In this document: positions 17,946 through 26,525 of the stretch, piece by piece | Layout: each line of letters starts with the position of its first letter | Numbering within the stretch: the stretch's first letter is position 1 | Origin: Nocardioides panacisoli | GTDB lineage: Bacteria > Actinomycetota > Actinomycetes > Propionibacteriales > Nocardioidaceae | Direction of reading: 5' to 3' | Length of the DNA stretch: 64,000 bases | Assembly (NCBI RefSeq): GCF_019448235.1 | Contig: NZ_CP080409.1 | Span: forward strand, 1,798,001-1,862,000 | The notes under the pieces: generated by a model | What the model was told of the DNA's origin: nothing | Databases searched by the model: none | The model's input: only the letters and a program-made list of their open reading frames with translations | Translations under genes and position numbers: made by a program

Positions 17946-18620
17946 TCACCGATTCCTCAGCAACCGCACGACCGTGTCGGTGACGGTGACCGGTGCGCCG
18001 TCGATGACCTGCTCGCGGGTCGCGGCCTCGCTGGTCTCGACCGACCAGGCGGCGACGTCGCGCACGGCCTGGAGCACCCGCTCGGGCGGGAAGAGCAGCC
18101 CCGGTCCGTGCGAGGGGCGTACGCCGGACTCGACGTCGGCCGGGTGGTGCGCCACCACGAGGAGTCGGCCGCCCGGCGCCACCGCTGCCGCGATCCGGCG
18201 GTAGACGTCGTCGAAGTCCTCCCGCGGGACGTGGAGGAAGTGGACCGTCACCAGGTCGTAGCGCTCGCGGCGCAGCTTCGGCCGGCCGGCCATCGCGTCG
18301 TACACGCCGACGTCGATGTCGTCGTCGACGTCGGCCTCGATCGCGTGCTCGGCAGTGCGGTCCAGGGCGACGGTGGAGACGTCGACCGCCGTGACGTCCC
18401 ACCCGCGGCCCGCGAGCCAGATCGCGTCGGCGCCCTCGCCGCAGCCGACGTCGAGCGCCCGTCCCGGCGCCAGGTCGCGGGCCTGCTCGACCAGTCGCTG
18501 GTTGGGGTTGCCGCTCCACACCCGCTGGCTCGCCTCGTACTTGGCGTCCCAGAACTCCTCGGTGAGCGCCTCGCGGAGCTCCTCGAGCGTCGGCTCGTGG
18601 TCAGGGTCGTGGTGGTGCAT
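17946..18620 (-). CDS. Class I SAM-dependent methyltransferase
   Basis: 224 residues with a Rossmann methyltransferase fold. Motif I is ALDVGCGEGADAIWLA near residue 55, the acidic ribose-binding position is in VTAVDVSTVALDRT, and motif IV is YDLVTVHFLH. The overall look is of the TehB/thiopurine-methyltransferase-like small-molecule group; the substrate is unknown. The N-terminus begins MHHHDPDHEPT. The GAGGAGAGGGACACC ribosome region occupies the gap to the tRNA gene upstream, so the gene probably lies on one transcript with def and the tRNA. Confidence 0.85.
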   Translation of the reverse strand: MHHHDPDHEPTLEELREALTEEFWDAKYEASQRVWSGNPNQRLVEQARDLAPGRALDVGCGEGADAIWLAGRGWDVTAVDVSTVALDRTAEHAIEADVDDDIDVGVYDAMAGRPKLRRERYDLVTVHFLHVPREDFDDVYRRIAAAVAPGGRLLVVAHHPADVESGVRPSHGPGLLFPPERVLQAVRDVAAWSVETSEAATREQVIDGAPVTVTDTVVRLLRNR

Positions 18621-18638
18621 GGTGTCCCTCTCCTCGGG

Positions 18639-18713
18639 TGCCCCCGCTGGGGCTCGAACCCAGACTGGATCGCTTTTAAGGCGACTTCCTCTAGCCGATT
18701 GGGATACGGGGGC
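18639..18713 (-). tRNA. tRNA with UAA anticodon and short variable loop (nominally Leu)
   Basis: 75 bases fold as a cloverleaf. The acceptor is GCCCCCG/CGGGGGC with A73, the anticodon stem GTCGC/GCGAT closes the loop CTTAAAA, and the T-arm is CTGGG-TTCGAGC-CCCAG. The anticodon is UAA (18676-18678), which reads UUA. Normal bacterial tRNA-Leu is class II with a long variable arm, but this one has only five variable bases (CCAGT). The D-stem has three pairs with a mismatch at 13-22. CCA is not encoded. Its first base directly follows the def stop codon, so it must be cut from the def transcript. The Leu identity is therefore uncertain. Confidence 0.8.
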
Positions 18714-19259
18714 CTACAGGTAAGTCTGCCGCTTGTGGATCGCGTGGGCGTCGGCCACCCGGTCGATGAAGAGCAGGCCGTGGGTGTGGTCGATCTCGTG
18801 GAGCAGCGCACGCGCCTCGAACGCGTCGGTCTCCAGCTCGACCTCCTCCCCCGTGCCGGGGAGCCGGCCACGGACGACGAGCCGCGTCGCCCGCTTCACG
18901 TCCCCGGTGAAGTCGGGGACGCTCATGCAGCCCTCGCGTGCCTTCTGGTTGCGGCTGGCCTGCACCACCTCGGTGTTGCACAGCACGAACGTGCCGTGGT
19001 GCGTGCGCGCCTTGGGGTGCTCGGAGACGTCGACGCAGAAGACCTGCGCGGCCACGCCCACCTGCTGGGCGGCGAGCCCGACGCAGCCGGGGCTCACGCG
19101 CATGGTCGCCACCAGGTCCGCCGCGAGCTGCACCGTCGCCGGGTCGGTCGGGTCGACCTCCTCCCCGGGGCGGGAGAGCACCGGGTCCGGTGCGGTGAGG
19201 ACCGGCAGCACGCGCCCCTCGACCCCGAGCTCCTGCTCGGTCCAGTCGGCGGGACTCAC
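18714..19259 (-). CDS. def: Peptide deformylase
   Basis: 181-residue metalloenzyme that removes the formyl group from nascent proteins. The three family motifs are present: GCVGLAAQQ near residue 58, EGCMS near 108, and HEIDH near 154 with the catalytic Glu and both metal His. The HEIDHTHG form replaces the usual Leu after HEXDH by Thr, a small variation. The GTG start overlaps the ACT-protein stop (GTGA at 19256-19259). The TAG stop directly abuts the tRNA 5' end. Confidence 0.94.
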   Translation of the reverse strand: MSPADWTEQELGVEGRVLPVLTAPDPVLSRPGEEVDPTDPATVQLAADLVATMRVSPGCVGLAAQQVGVAAQVFCVDVSEHPKARTHHGTFVLCNTEVVQASRNQKAREGCMSVPDFTGDVKRATRLVVRGRLPGTGEEVELETDAFEARALLHEIDHTHGLLFIDRVADAHAIHKRQTYL

Positions 19260-19777
19260 AGCTCGTCGGCCTCGGCGGGCCGCAGCGTGGCCGTGACGCC
19301 GACCTCGCCCCCGGCCCGCGTGATGGCCTCCGCGACGGCGTCGGAGTCCGCGCCCGCGGGCAGGTCGAGCTCGGCGAGCAGCAGGTACAGGTCACCGGAG
19401 AGCCGCGTGGTCAGGTCGGTGATGTTCCCCCCGGCGCTCGCCACCTCCGCCACGACGGCGGACACGATCCCGGGTCGGTCGCCACCGTGGACGGTGAGCA
19501 CCCACGACGACCCGGCCGCATACGGGTCGGGACGGTCGGTCACGGACCGCACGGCGACGTCGAGGTCACCGTCGGCGGCCAGCGACGCGAGCTCGGACTC
19601 GATCGCGTCACCACCCACCTCGCCCCGGCACAGCAGCATCATCGCGAAGTGCCCGCGGAGCAGCGTCATCGTCGAGTCCTCGACATTGAGCCCCAGTCGG
19701 GCGAGCCCCGCAGTGGTCTCGGCGATGATGCCCGGTCGGTCGTGACCCAGGACGGTGACGGCATGCAGGTCGCTCAC
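19256..19777 (-). CDS. Two-ACT-domain protein (GcvR-like)
   Basis: 173 residues made of two ACT domains: LHAVTVLGHDRPGIIAETTA at the start and VLTVHGGDRPGIVSAVVAEV from about residue 90. Tandem ACT proteins of this kind resemble GcvR, the glycine-cleavage regulator, and bind small ligands such as amino acids; the ligand here is unknown. I prefer GTG 19777 because GGGAGGA (19786-19792) is then eight bases upstream; the ATG at 19786 would leave no spacing. The gene is translationally coupled to def. Confidence 0.85.
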   Translation of the reverse strand: MSDLHAVTVLGHDRPGIIAETTAGLARLGLNVEDSTMTLLRGHFAMMLLCRGEVGGDAIESELASLAADGDLDVAVRSVTDRPDPYAAGSSWVLTVHGGDRPGIVSAVVAEVASAGGNITDLTTRLSGDLYLLLAELDLPAGADSDAVAEAITRAGGEVGVTATLRPAEADEL

Positions 19778-19802
19778 GGGCCCCATCCTCCCAGTCCGGC
19801 GC

Positions 19803-20726
19803 TCACCCCTCGACCAGGGACCACGCGATCCCGTCGAGGATGTCGGTCTCGGCGACGGTGAACGAGGTCGCCGGCGTACGCCGCAGCACGCGCGACAGGA
19901 TCAGTCCGCCGGCGCCGATCACGTCGGCACGCCCCGGGTGCATCGAGGGCAGCGCGGTCCGCTCGGCGACGGTGAGCGACAGGAGCCGGTCGATGCAGGC
20001 CTCGACGTCGTCGACCCGGAGCACCGCCTTGTCGGTGCGCTCCCGCTCGTAGGCGGGCAGGCCCAGGGTGAGGGCGGCGATCTGGGTGATGGTGCCGGCG
20101 ACCCCCACCACGGACCCGACCTCGCCGGGGTCGACCGGCGAGGAGTCGAGCACGGCATCGATGTCGGCCACGCACGCCGCGACCTCCTCCGCGGTGGGCG
20201 GGTCGGCGTGGAGGTGGCGCTCGGTCATCCGCACCGAGCCGATGTCCATCGAGTGCTCCTGGTCGGGTCCACCGGTCGCCGTGCCGCGGATGAGCTCGGT
20301 GGAGCCGCCGCCGATGTCGACGACCATCACCGGGTCCTGGACGCGGCCGACCAGGCCGCGCACCGCGCCGGCGAAGGCCAGGCGGGCCTCCTCGGCACCG
20401 GGCAGCACCTCGGGCTCCACGCCGAGGCGCTGCGTCACGCCGGCGCGGAACTCGGCGGCGTTCTCGGCGTCCCGCGTCGCGGAGGTGGCGCAGAACCGCA
20501 CCCGCTCGACACCGGCGTCGGCGATGATCGCGGCGTACTCGTCGACGGCGGCGAGGGTGCGCTCGAGGGCCTCCGGGGCGAGGCGGCCGGTGGCGTCGAC
20601 GCCCTGGCCGAGCCGGACCATCCGGCTCTCGCGGATGATGCCGGTGTTGCCGTCCGGGGAGGCGGCCAGGTCGCCGACCAGCAGCTTGATGGTGTTGGTG
20701 CCGCAGTCGATCGCTGCCACGTTCAT
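19803..20726 (-). CDS. Ppx/GppA-family phosphatase
   Basis: 307-residue exopolyphosphatase/guanosine-pentaphosphatase family enzyme of the ASKHA fold. Phosphate loops AIDCGTNTIKLLV at the N-terminus and VVDIGGGSTELI near residue 140 are intact. It has the short single-module form common in actinobacteria, where two paralogues with different substrates usually exist; polyphosphate and pppGpp are the candidates. The ATG follows GAAGGAGG and overlaps the DUF501 stop (ATGA). Confidence 0.92.
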   Translation of the reverse strand: MNVAAIDCGTNTIKLLVGDLAASPDGNTGIIRESRMVRLGQGVDATGRLAPEALERTLAAVDEYAAIIADAGVERVRFCATSATRDAENAAEFRAGVTQRLGVEPEVLPGAEEARLAFAGAVRGLVGRVQDPVMVVDIGGGSTELIRGTATGGPDQEHSMDIGSVRMTERHLHADPPTAEEVAACVADIDAVLDSSPVDPGEVGSVVGVAGTITQIAALTLGLPAYERERTDKAVLRVDDVEACIDRLLSLTVAERTALPSMHPGRADVIGAGGLILSRVLRRTPATSFTVAETDILDGIAWSLVEG

Positions 20727-21265
20727 GTCGTTCCTCCTTCGTCGACGGCCTCGGGGTCGCTCACGCAGGGGCCGGCGGCCCACCAGTCCCCCAGCCGTTC
20801 GAGCACCTCGTCGCCGAACGGGTTGACCCCGGGGCCGGCGACGAGGGCGTGGGCGGCCAGCACGTGCAGGCACTTCACCCGGTCCGGCATGCCGCCCGCG
20901 GAGATGCCGTCGATCTCCGGCACGTCGAGCCCGGCGGCACGGGCGACGGCGTCCCGGTCGGCGAGGTAGGCCTCGTGTGCTGCGCGGTACGCCGTGGCCA
21001 GCTCCTCGTCCTCGGCCAGCCGGTCCTGCATCTGCTTCATCAGCCCCGACGCCTCCAGCGTGCCGATCCGCGAGTTCACCCGCGGGCAGGTCAGGTAGTA
21101 GGTCGTCGGGAAGGGAGTGCCGTTCGGGAGGCGCGGCTCGGTGGTCACGACCGCCGGGTTGCCGCACGGGCACCGGTGGCCGACCGCGTGCATGCCCCGC
21201 GGTGGGCGCTGCAACTGCCGGGAGATCGCCGCCGCGTCGGCGTCACCCACTCCGGGTCCGCTCAC
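20723..21265 (-). CDS. DUF501 domain protein
   Basis: 180-residue conserved actinobacterial protein. Key segments are RPPRGMHAVGHRCPCGNPAVV (last residues near 43) and TYYLTCPRVNSRIGTLEASG. Cysteines in HRCPCG, LTCP and VKCLH could bind a metal or a disulfide. The function is unknown. Its fixed place between the ftsB-like gene and ppx, with GTGA and ATGA overlaps on both sides, indicates one transcription unit with eno. Confidence 0.88.
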   Translation of the reverse strand: MSGPGVGDADAAAISRQLQRPPRGMHAVGHRCPCGNPAVVTTEPRLPNGTPFPTTYYLTCPRVNSRIGTLEASGLMKQMQDRLAEDEELATAYRAAHEAYLADRDAVARAAGLDVPEIDGISAGGMPDRVKCLHVLAAHALVAGPGVNPFGDEVLERLGDWWAAGPCVSDPEAVDEGGTT

Positions 21266-21831
21266 TCCGACTCGCCGGACTCGTCCTGGATCGTCGCGGC
21301 CGGGGGCCGGGGCGCCTCGGGCGGGTTGCCCGCGATCTTGGTCGACTCCCACAGGTCGTCGAACCAGGCCGGCTCCTCGGGCCCGGCGACGCTGTCGGGG
21401 TCGGGCAGCTCGGTGCCCGAGAGCGGCTCGCCGTCCTCGAGCACCACCCAGGGCGTCTCCCCGGGCGTGACGTAGCCGAGGTGCTCGCGGGCGTACTGCG
21501 CCACGAACGCCGGGTCCTCCCACCGGGCCTGTTCGCGCTTGAGGTCGTCGATCGCGACCTGTGCCTCCGCGATCTGCTGCTCGTGGGCCTCGATGTCGTT
21601 GCGCTGCTCGAGGTAGGCGCGCAGCGAGGAGGCGTAGGAGACCGCCAGGACCGCCAGCACGAGCACCAGCACCGCCATCCGGCCGGTGAACCGGGACCGG
21701 GTGCGCTCCTCGCGGCGGGCGTCCTCGCGCAACGCCGCACGCTCCCGCGAGGACTGCCGGCGCAGCTGCTGCGCACGCGCGGCATCGCGGTGGCCGTGCG
21801 CCCTGCCCGGGGGCCGCTTCTCCTCGCTCAC
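21262..21831 (-). CDS. FtsB/DivIC-type septum formation protein
   Basis: 189-residue bitopic protein: a basic cytoplasmic N-terminus of about 50 residues, one membrane segment (MAVLVLVLAVLAVSYASSL), then a coiled coil (LEQRNDIEAHEQQIAEAQVA) and the conserved EDPAFVAQYAREHLGYVTPGE near residue 105. These match the actinobacterial DivIC/FtsB family that bridges FtsQ and FtsL in the divisome. The last 50 residues are Pro/Glu-rich. The GTG at 21831 is favoured; the stop overlaps the DUF501 start. Confidence 0.9.
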   Translation of the reverse strand: MSEEKRPPGRAHGHRDAARAQQLRRQSSRERAALREDARREERTRSRFTGRMAVLVLVLAVLAVSYASSLRAYLEQRNDIEAHEQQIAEAQVAIDDLKREQARWEDPAFVAQYAREHLGYVTPGETPWVVLEDGEPLSGTELPDPDSVAGPEEPAWFDDLWESTKIAGNPPEAPRPPAATIQDESGESE

Positions 21832-21845
21832 GTGGTGTCGATCCC

Positions 21846-23219
<1,374 letters not shown>

Positions 23220-23245
23220 TCACCTGGGCCCGGGAGACTGCGCCG

Positions 23246-24454
23246 GTGACCCGCCCCTCCCCCGCCGCCACCGCGCGCTCCGGGTCCGCCGGTGAGGTCT
23301 TCGCGGTGTTCCTCGGCCTCGGACTGACCTCCTTCGGCGGTCCCGTGGCCCACCTGGGCTACTTCCGCGACGCCTTCGTGGTGCGGCGCCGGTGGCTGAC
23401 CGAGCACGCGTACGCCGACCTGGTGGCCCTGTGCCAGTTCCTGCCGGGGCCGGCGTCCAGCCAGGTCGGGATGGCGATCGGCCTGCAGCGGGCCGGCCTG
23501 CGCGGGATGGCGGCCGCCTGGGTCGCGTTCACGCTGCCCTCGGCGGTCGCGCTGGTCGCCTTCGGGTACGCGCTGTCGGCCCTCGACGGCCAGACGGCCT
23601 GGATCGGAGGGCTGAAGGCGGCCGCGGTGGCCGTGGTGGCGCACGCCGTGGTGGGAATGGCCCGCACGCTGACGCCGGATCTGCCGCGCATCGTGCTGGC
23701 CGCCGCCGCCACGGCCGGCGCCCTGGCGCTCAGCGGTGCCGGTGGGCAGGTGCTCGTGATCGCGGCGGCCGGGATCGTCGGGGTGCTGGTGCTGCGCGGC
23801 ACCCCGAGCACCGAGGCGGACGGCGAGGGAGTCCACGTGCCGGTGGGTCGGCGTACCGCCGTCGGCTGCCTGGTCGCCTTCGCCGTCGGGTTGGTTGCAC
23901 TCCCGGCCCTTGCGGCGGCGACCGCGAGTGCGGGCCTGGACCTGGCCGACGCGTTCTACCGGGCGGGCGCGCTGGTCTTCGGGGGCGGCCACGTCGTGCT
24001 CCCGCTGCTGGAGTCCGGCACCGTGCAGACCGGCCTGGTGGACCGCGAGGCGTTCCTCGCCGGGTACGGCGCGGCCCAGGCGGTGCCGGGGCCCTTGTTC
24101 ACCTTCGCGGCGTTCCTGGGGAGCGTCGCCCAGTCGGGGCCGACCGGCGTCCTCGGTGCGACGATCGCACTGGTGGCGATCTTCCTGCCCGCCGCACTGC
24201 TGGTGCTCGGCGCGCTGCCGTTCTGGGAGCGGCTGCGCCGTGCGCCCCGCGCCCGTCGGGCGCTCCAGGGCGTCAACGCCGGCGTGGTCGGGCTGCTCGC
24301 GGCCGCACTGTGGACGCCGGTGATCGAGCAGGGCATCACCTCGCCGCCGACGCTGGGCATCGCGGTGGTCGCGTTCGGTGCGCTGCTCACCGGGCGGGTG
24401 CCCGCCTGGGCGGTGGTCATCGTCGCCGGCGGGGTGGGCGCCCTGGCGCTGTAG
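23246..24454 (+). CDS. chrA: Chromate efflux transporter, two-module form
   Basis: 402-residue CHR-family membrane protein with both homologous halves, so a full-length (long-chain) ChrA. The first half has GLGLTSFGGPVAHLGYFRDAF and LCQFLPGPASSQVG, and the second FGGGHVVLPLLE with GAAQAVPGPLFTFAAFLG; these are the paired signature motifs. About ten membrane segments are apparent. It exports chromate by proton motive force in characterised members. The GTG at 23246 has a weak GGGAG about 12 bases upstream. No chromate regulator gene is adjacent. Confidence 0.93.
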   Translation: MTRPSPAATARSGSAGEVFAVFLGLGLTSFGGPVAHLGYFRDAFVVRRRWLTEHAYADLVALCQFLPGPASSQVGMAIGLQRAGLRGMAAAWVAFTLPSAVALVAFGYALSALDGQTAWIGGLKAAAVAVVAHAVVGMARTLTPDLPRIVLAAAATAGALALSGAGGQVLVIAAAGIVGVLVLRGTPSTEADGEGVHVPVGRRTAVGCLVAFAVGLVALPALAAATASAGLDLADAFYRAGALVFGGGHVVLPLLESGTVQTGLVDREAFLAGYGAAQAVPGPLFTFAAFLGSVAQSGPTGVLGATIALVAIFLPAALLVLGALPFWERLRRAPRARRALQGVNAGVVGLLAAALWTPVIEQGITSPPTLGIAVVAFGALLTGRVPAWAVVIVAGGVGALAL

Positions 24455-24515
24455 TGCCGGTCCGGCACTTGCTGCCGGCGCTCGCGGTTCGGCCTCGCGA
24501 TGACCCCGCGACGCC

Positions 24516-24521
24516 TAGGAT
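24516..24521 (+). promoter_or_regulatory. -10 element TAGGAT, leaderless
   Basis: TAGGAT ends six bases before the GTG at 24528. A short palindrome (GTGCCGG-T-CCGGCAC, 24454-24468) just after chrA may separate the two genes. Confidence 0.55.
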
Positions 24522-24527
24522 CGTGGC

Positions 24528-25652
24528 GTGAGCCGCACGTCCCGTGGACCCGACCAGAACCCCTGGGTCCTGCTCGGCGCCTTCGCGGTCGTCGGCGGCC
24601 TGCTCTTCGCGATGTTCCGGTTGGTCGACACCCCGGACGAGGTCGCCGCCACCAGCAGCCAGTCGAGCACCTCCTCGGCCGCGGCGCCCGAGGACACGAC
24701 CGACGCCGCGGTCTCCGGGGAGACGGCCTCGGCCGCCACGGAGCTGCCCGCCTTCCAGCCCGGGCTGGTCATCCGACGAGAGGTCGAGGAGCGACAGGAG
24801 CGCGGCGAACCGGCCGGTCCGGAGATCGTGCCGGCGTCCTCGGGGCGCAGGGGCAGTGGGATCGCCCTGGGCGACCTGCCCGCGCTGGACCTGCCCGTCG
24901 ACGCCGCGATGACCGGCACGGTGACCACGGCGGTCGCGAACCTGCCCAACCGTGTCGGGATCGGCCGGGTCGCGGCGTCGCTGCGGACCCTGACCGCCGC
25001 CGAGCCCGACTTCCTCGTGCTCAACGAGGTCAGTGGGCGGAGCCTGGGCGACGTACGCCGCGCGGCGCCGGGCTACGGGGCCTACCGCGACCCGGTGCGT
25101 GATCCCGGCCGCGGCGGCAACCAGTCGATGAACAACGTCATCGCCTGGAACGAGGACCGGTGGACGCTGGTCGACGCCGGACGGGTCAAGCTGGTCGAGA
25201 ACGACGTCGGCTTCCACCACAAACGGCCCTTCGTGTGGGACCGCTACGCCACGTGGACGACGTTCCAGCGCGCCGACGGCTCGATCATGTCGGTGGTCGG
25301 GGCGCACATGATGACCAACCCGGGGAAGTTCCCACGCCAGCACGGCAACCCCGCACTCACCCGCACCCAGCAGTACGCCCACGGCATGAAGGTGCTCCGC
25401 GGGCTCGTCTCCCGGCTGGAGCGCCACGGCCCGGTCCTGGTCGGGGGCGACATGAACTCCCACCCCGGGCAGGGGCGCTGGTCCGCGGTCGCCCAGATGC
25501 GCGCGGCGCGCTACACCTACACCAAGGACCGCGGCGTGATGTACCTGTTCCACTCCATGTCGGTGGACCGACTCGACAGCCGCCAGGTGCGGGTCGCCTC
25601 GGACCACCCGGCGCTCTACGCGCGGGTCGACCTGTCCGGCTGGAGCGGCTGA
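24528..25652 (+). CDS. Membrane-anchored EEP-fold (DNase I-like) hydrolase
   Basis: 374 residues: one membrane segment (about 12-31), a Ser/Thr/Ala-rich linker to about 125, then an endonuclease/exonuclease/phosphatase domain. Metal and catalytic motifs are ADFLVLNEVSG-like (here EPDFLVLNEVSG), VGAHMMTNPGKFP, VGGDMNSHPGQG and the terminal ASDHPALYARV with the Asp-His pair. Known members cleave phosphodiesters in nucleic acids, sphingomyelin or inositol phosphates; the substrate here is unknown, but the anchor places it outside. It is one of four EEP proteins in this window. Confidence 0.83.
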   Translation: MSRTSRGPDQNPWVLLGAFAVVGGLLFAMFRLVDTPDEVAATSSQSSTSSAAAPEDTTDAAVSGETASAATELPAFQPGLVIRREVEERQERGEPAGPEIVPASSGRRGSGIALGDLPALDLPVDAAMTGTVTTAVANLPNRVGIGRVAASLRTLTAAEPDFLVLNEVSGRSLGDVRRAAPGYGAYRDPVRDPGRGGNQSMNNVIAWNEDRWTLVDAGRVKLVENDVGFHHKRPFVWDRYATWTTFQRADGSIMSVVGAHMMTNPGKFPRQHGNPALTRTQQYAHGMKVLRGLVSRLERHGPVLVGGDMNSHPGQGRWSAVAQMRAARYTYTKDRGVMYLFHSMSVDRLDSRQVRVASDHPALYARVDLSGWSG

Positions 25653-25676
25653 GCGCCCCTCAGCACGATCGTGCCG

Positions 25677-26342
25677 TCAGGGCTCGAGACCGAGCTCGGC
25701 CATCCGGCTGCGGTGCTGCTCGGTGAGCAGCGAGAACATCTCCGCGAGCCGCGCCACGTCGAACCCGGGCCCGGCCACGAGCTCGGCCAGCGCCTCGTGC
25801 TCGGCGGCCACGTGCTGGGCCTGGGTGAGTGCCTCGCCCATCAGCCGGCGGGCCCACAGTGCGAGGCGTCCCCCGAGCGTGGGGTCCTGCTCGATCGCGG
25901 AGCGGACCCGCCCCACGATGAACGCGGCCTGCGCCGACTTCTCCACCGTGCCGATGACCAGGTCGCGGGTCTCGCCGTCGAGGACGGACGCGATCTCGCG
26001 GTAGAAGTCACCGGCCAACCGGTCCCCGACGTAGGCCTTGACCAGGCTCTCGTACCAGTCGGCCGGCGCGGTGTGGCGGTGGAACTCGTCGACCGCCTCA
26101 CGGAACGGGGCGATGGCGGCGTACGGCTCCCCGCCGAGCGCGCGGATGCGGTCGTGCAGCGGCGCGACCTTGCCGAACTCGCTGCTGGCCATGGTCGCCA
26201 GGGCGACCTTGTCGGCCAGCGACGGGGCCAGCGCGGCGTCCTCGGCGAGCCGCTCGAAGGCCGAGATCTCGCCGTAGGAGATCACCGCGAGCAGCTCGAT
26301 GACGGCCTCGCGCTGCGGGCCCGGATCGGCGGATTCAGCCAT
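25677..26342 (-). CDS. Ferritin-like-fold protein
   Basis: 221-residue mostly helical protein of the actinobacterial ferritin-like/MiaE-like group. Putative helices carry EISAFERLAEDA, ATMASSEFGKVAPLHDRI, FREAVDEFHRHT, WYESLVKAYVGDRLAGDFYREI and RRLMGEALTQAQHVAAEHEAL. Glu and His positions could form a di-iron site, but a complete EXXH pair is not certain. The function is unknown. The ATG at 26342 follows TACCCT by six bases on the minus strand. The gene is divergent from the helicase gene. Confidence 0.78.
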   Translation of the reverse strand: MAESADPGPQREAVIELLAVISYGEISAFERLAEDAALAPSLADKVALATMASSEFGKVAPLHDRIRALGGEPYAAIAPFREAVDEFHRHTAPADWYESLVKAYVGDRLAGDFYREIASVLDGETRDLVIGTVEKSAQAAFIVGRVRSAIEQDPTLGGRLALWARRLMGEALTQAQHVAAEHEALAELVAGPGFDVARLAEMFSLLTEQHRSRMAELGLEP

Positions 26343-26348
26343 GCCCGC

Positions 26349-26354
26349 AGGGTA
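26349..26354 (-). promoter_or_regulatory. -10 element TACCCT, leaderless
   Basis: TACCCT on the minus strand ends six bases before the ATG at 26342. Confidence 0.5.
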
Positions 26355-26358
26355 CCGA

Positions 26359-26364
26359 TACGAT
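26359..26364 (+). promoter_or_regulatory. -10 element TACGAT for the helicase gene
   Basis: TACGAT would start a transcript near 26371, giving the helicase a leader of about 155 bases. It lies back to back with the minus-strand TACCCT. Confidence 0.4.
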
Positions 26365-26444
26365 GGGACGGTCGAACGGCAGCCCGAGCCCCGTGCTCGA
26401 CGCCCGTTCGGGGCGCAGGCGTCCCACGACGCGCCGCCCGCCGT

Positions 26445-26501
26445 ATGTGCGCGGCTGAGTGTGAATCGGCCGCAGACGATGAATCGGCTCAACCCGGCTG
26501 A
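26445..26501 (+). other. Possible 18-codon upstream ORF in the helicase leader
   Basis: MCAAECESAADDESAQPG is followed by TGA, in the same frame as the helicase and ending 24 bases before its apparent CTG start. No ribosome site precedes it, so translation is uncertain. It may be chance. Confidence 0.3.
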
Positions 26502-26525
26502 CCACACGCAGAAAGCGACGAGACA

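Noticed and set aside
18639..18713. tRNA-Lys(UUU) read on the plus strand from CTTTTAA
   Set aside because: The GGTTCGA T-loop and the acceptor discriminator fit only the minus strand, where the anticodon is UAA.
16980..19745. 921-codon plus-strand open frame
   Set aside because: It crosses a terminator, several minus-strand genes and the tRNA; its translation shows no recognisable domain.
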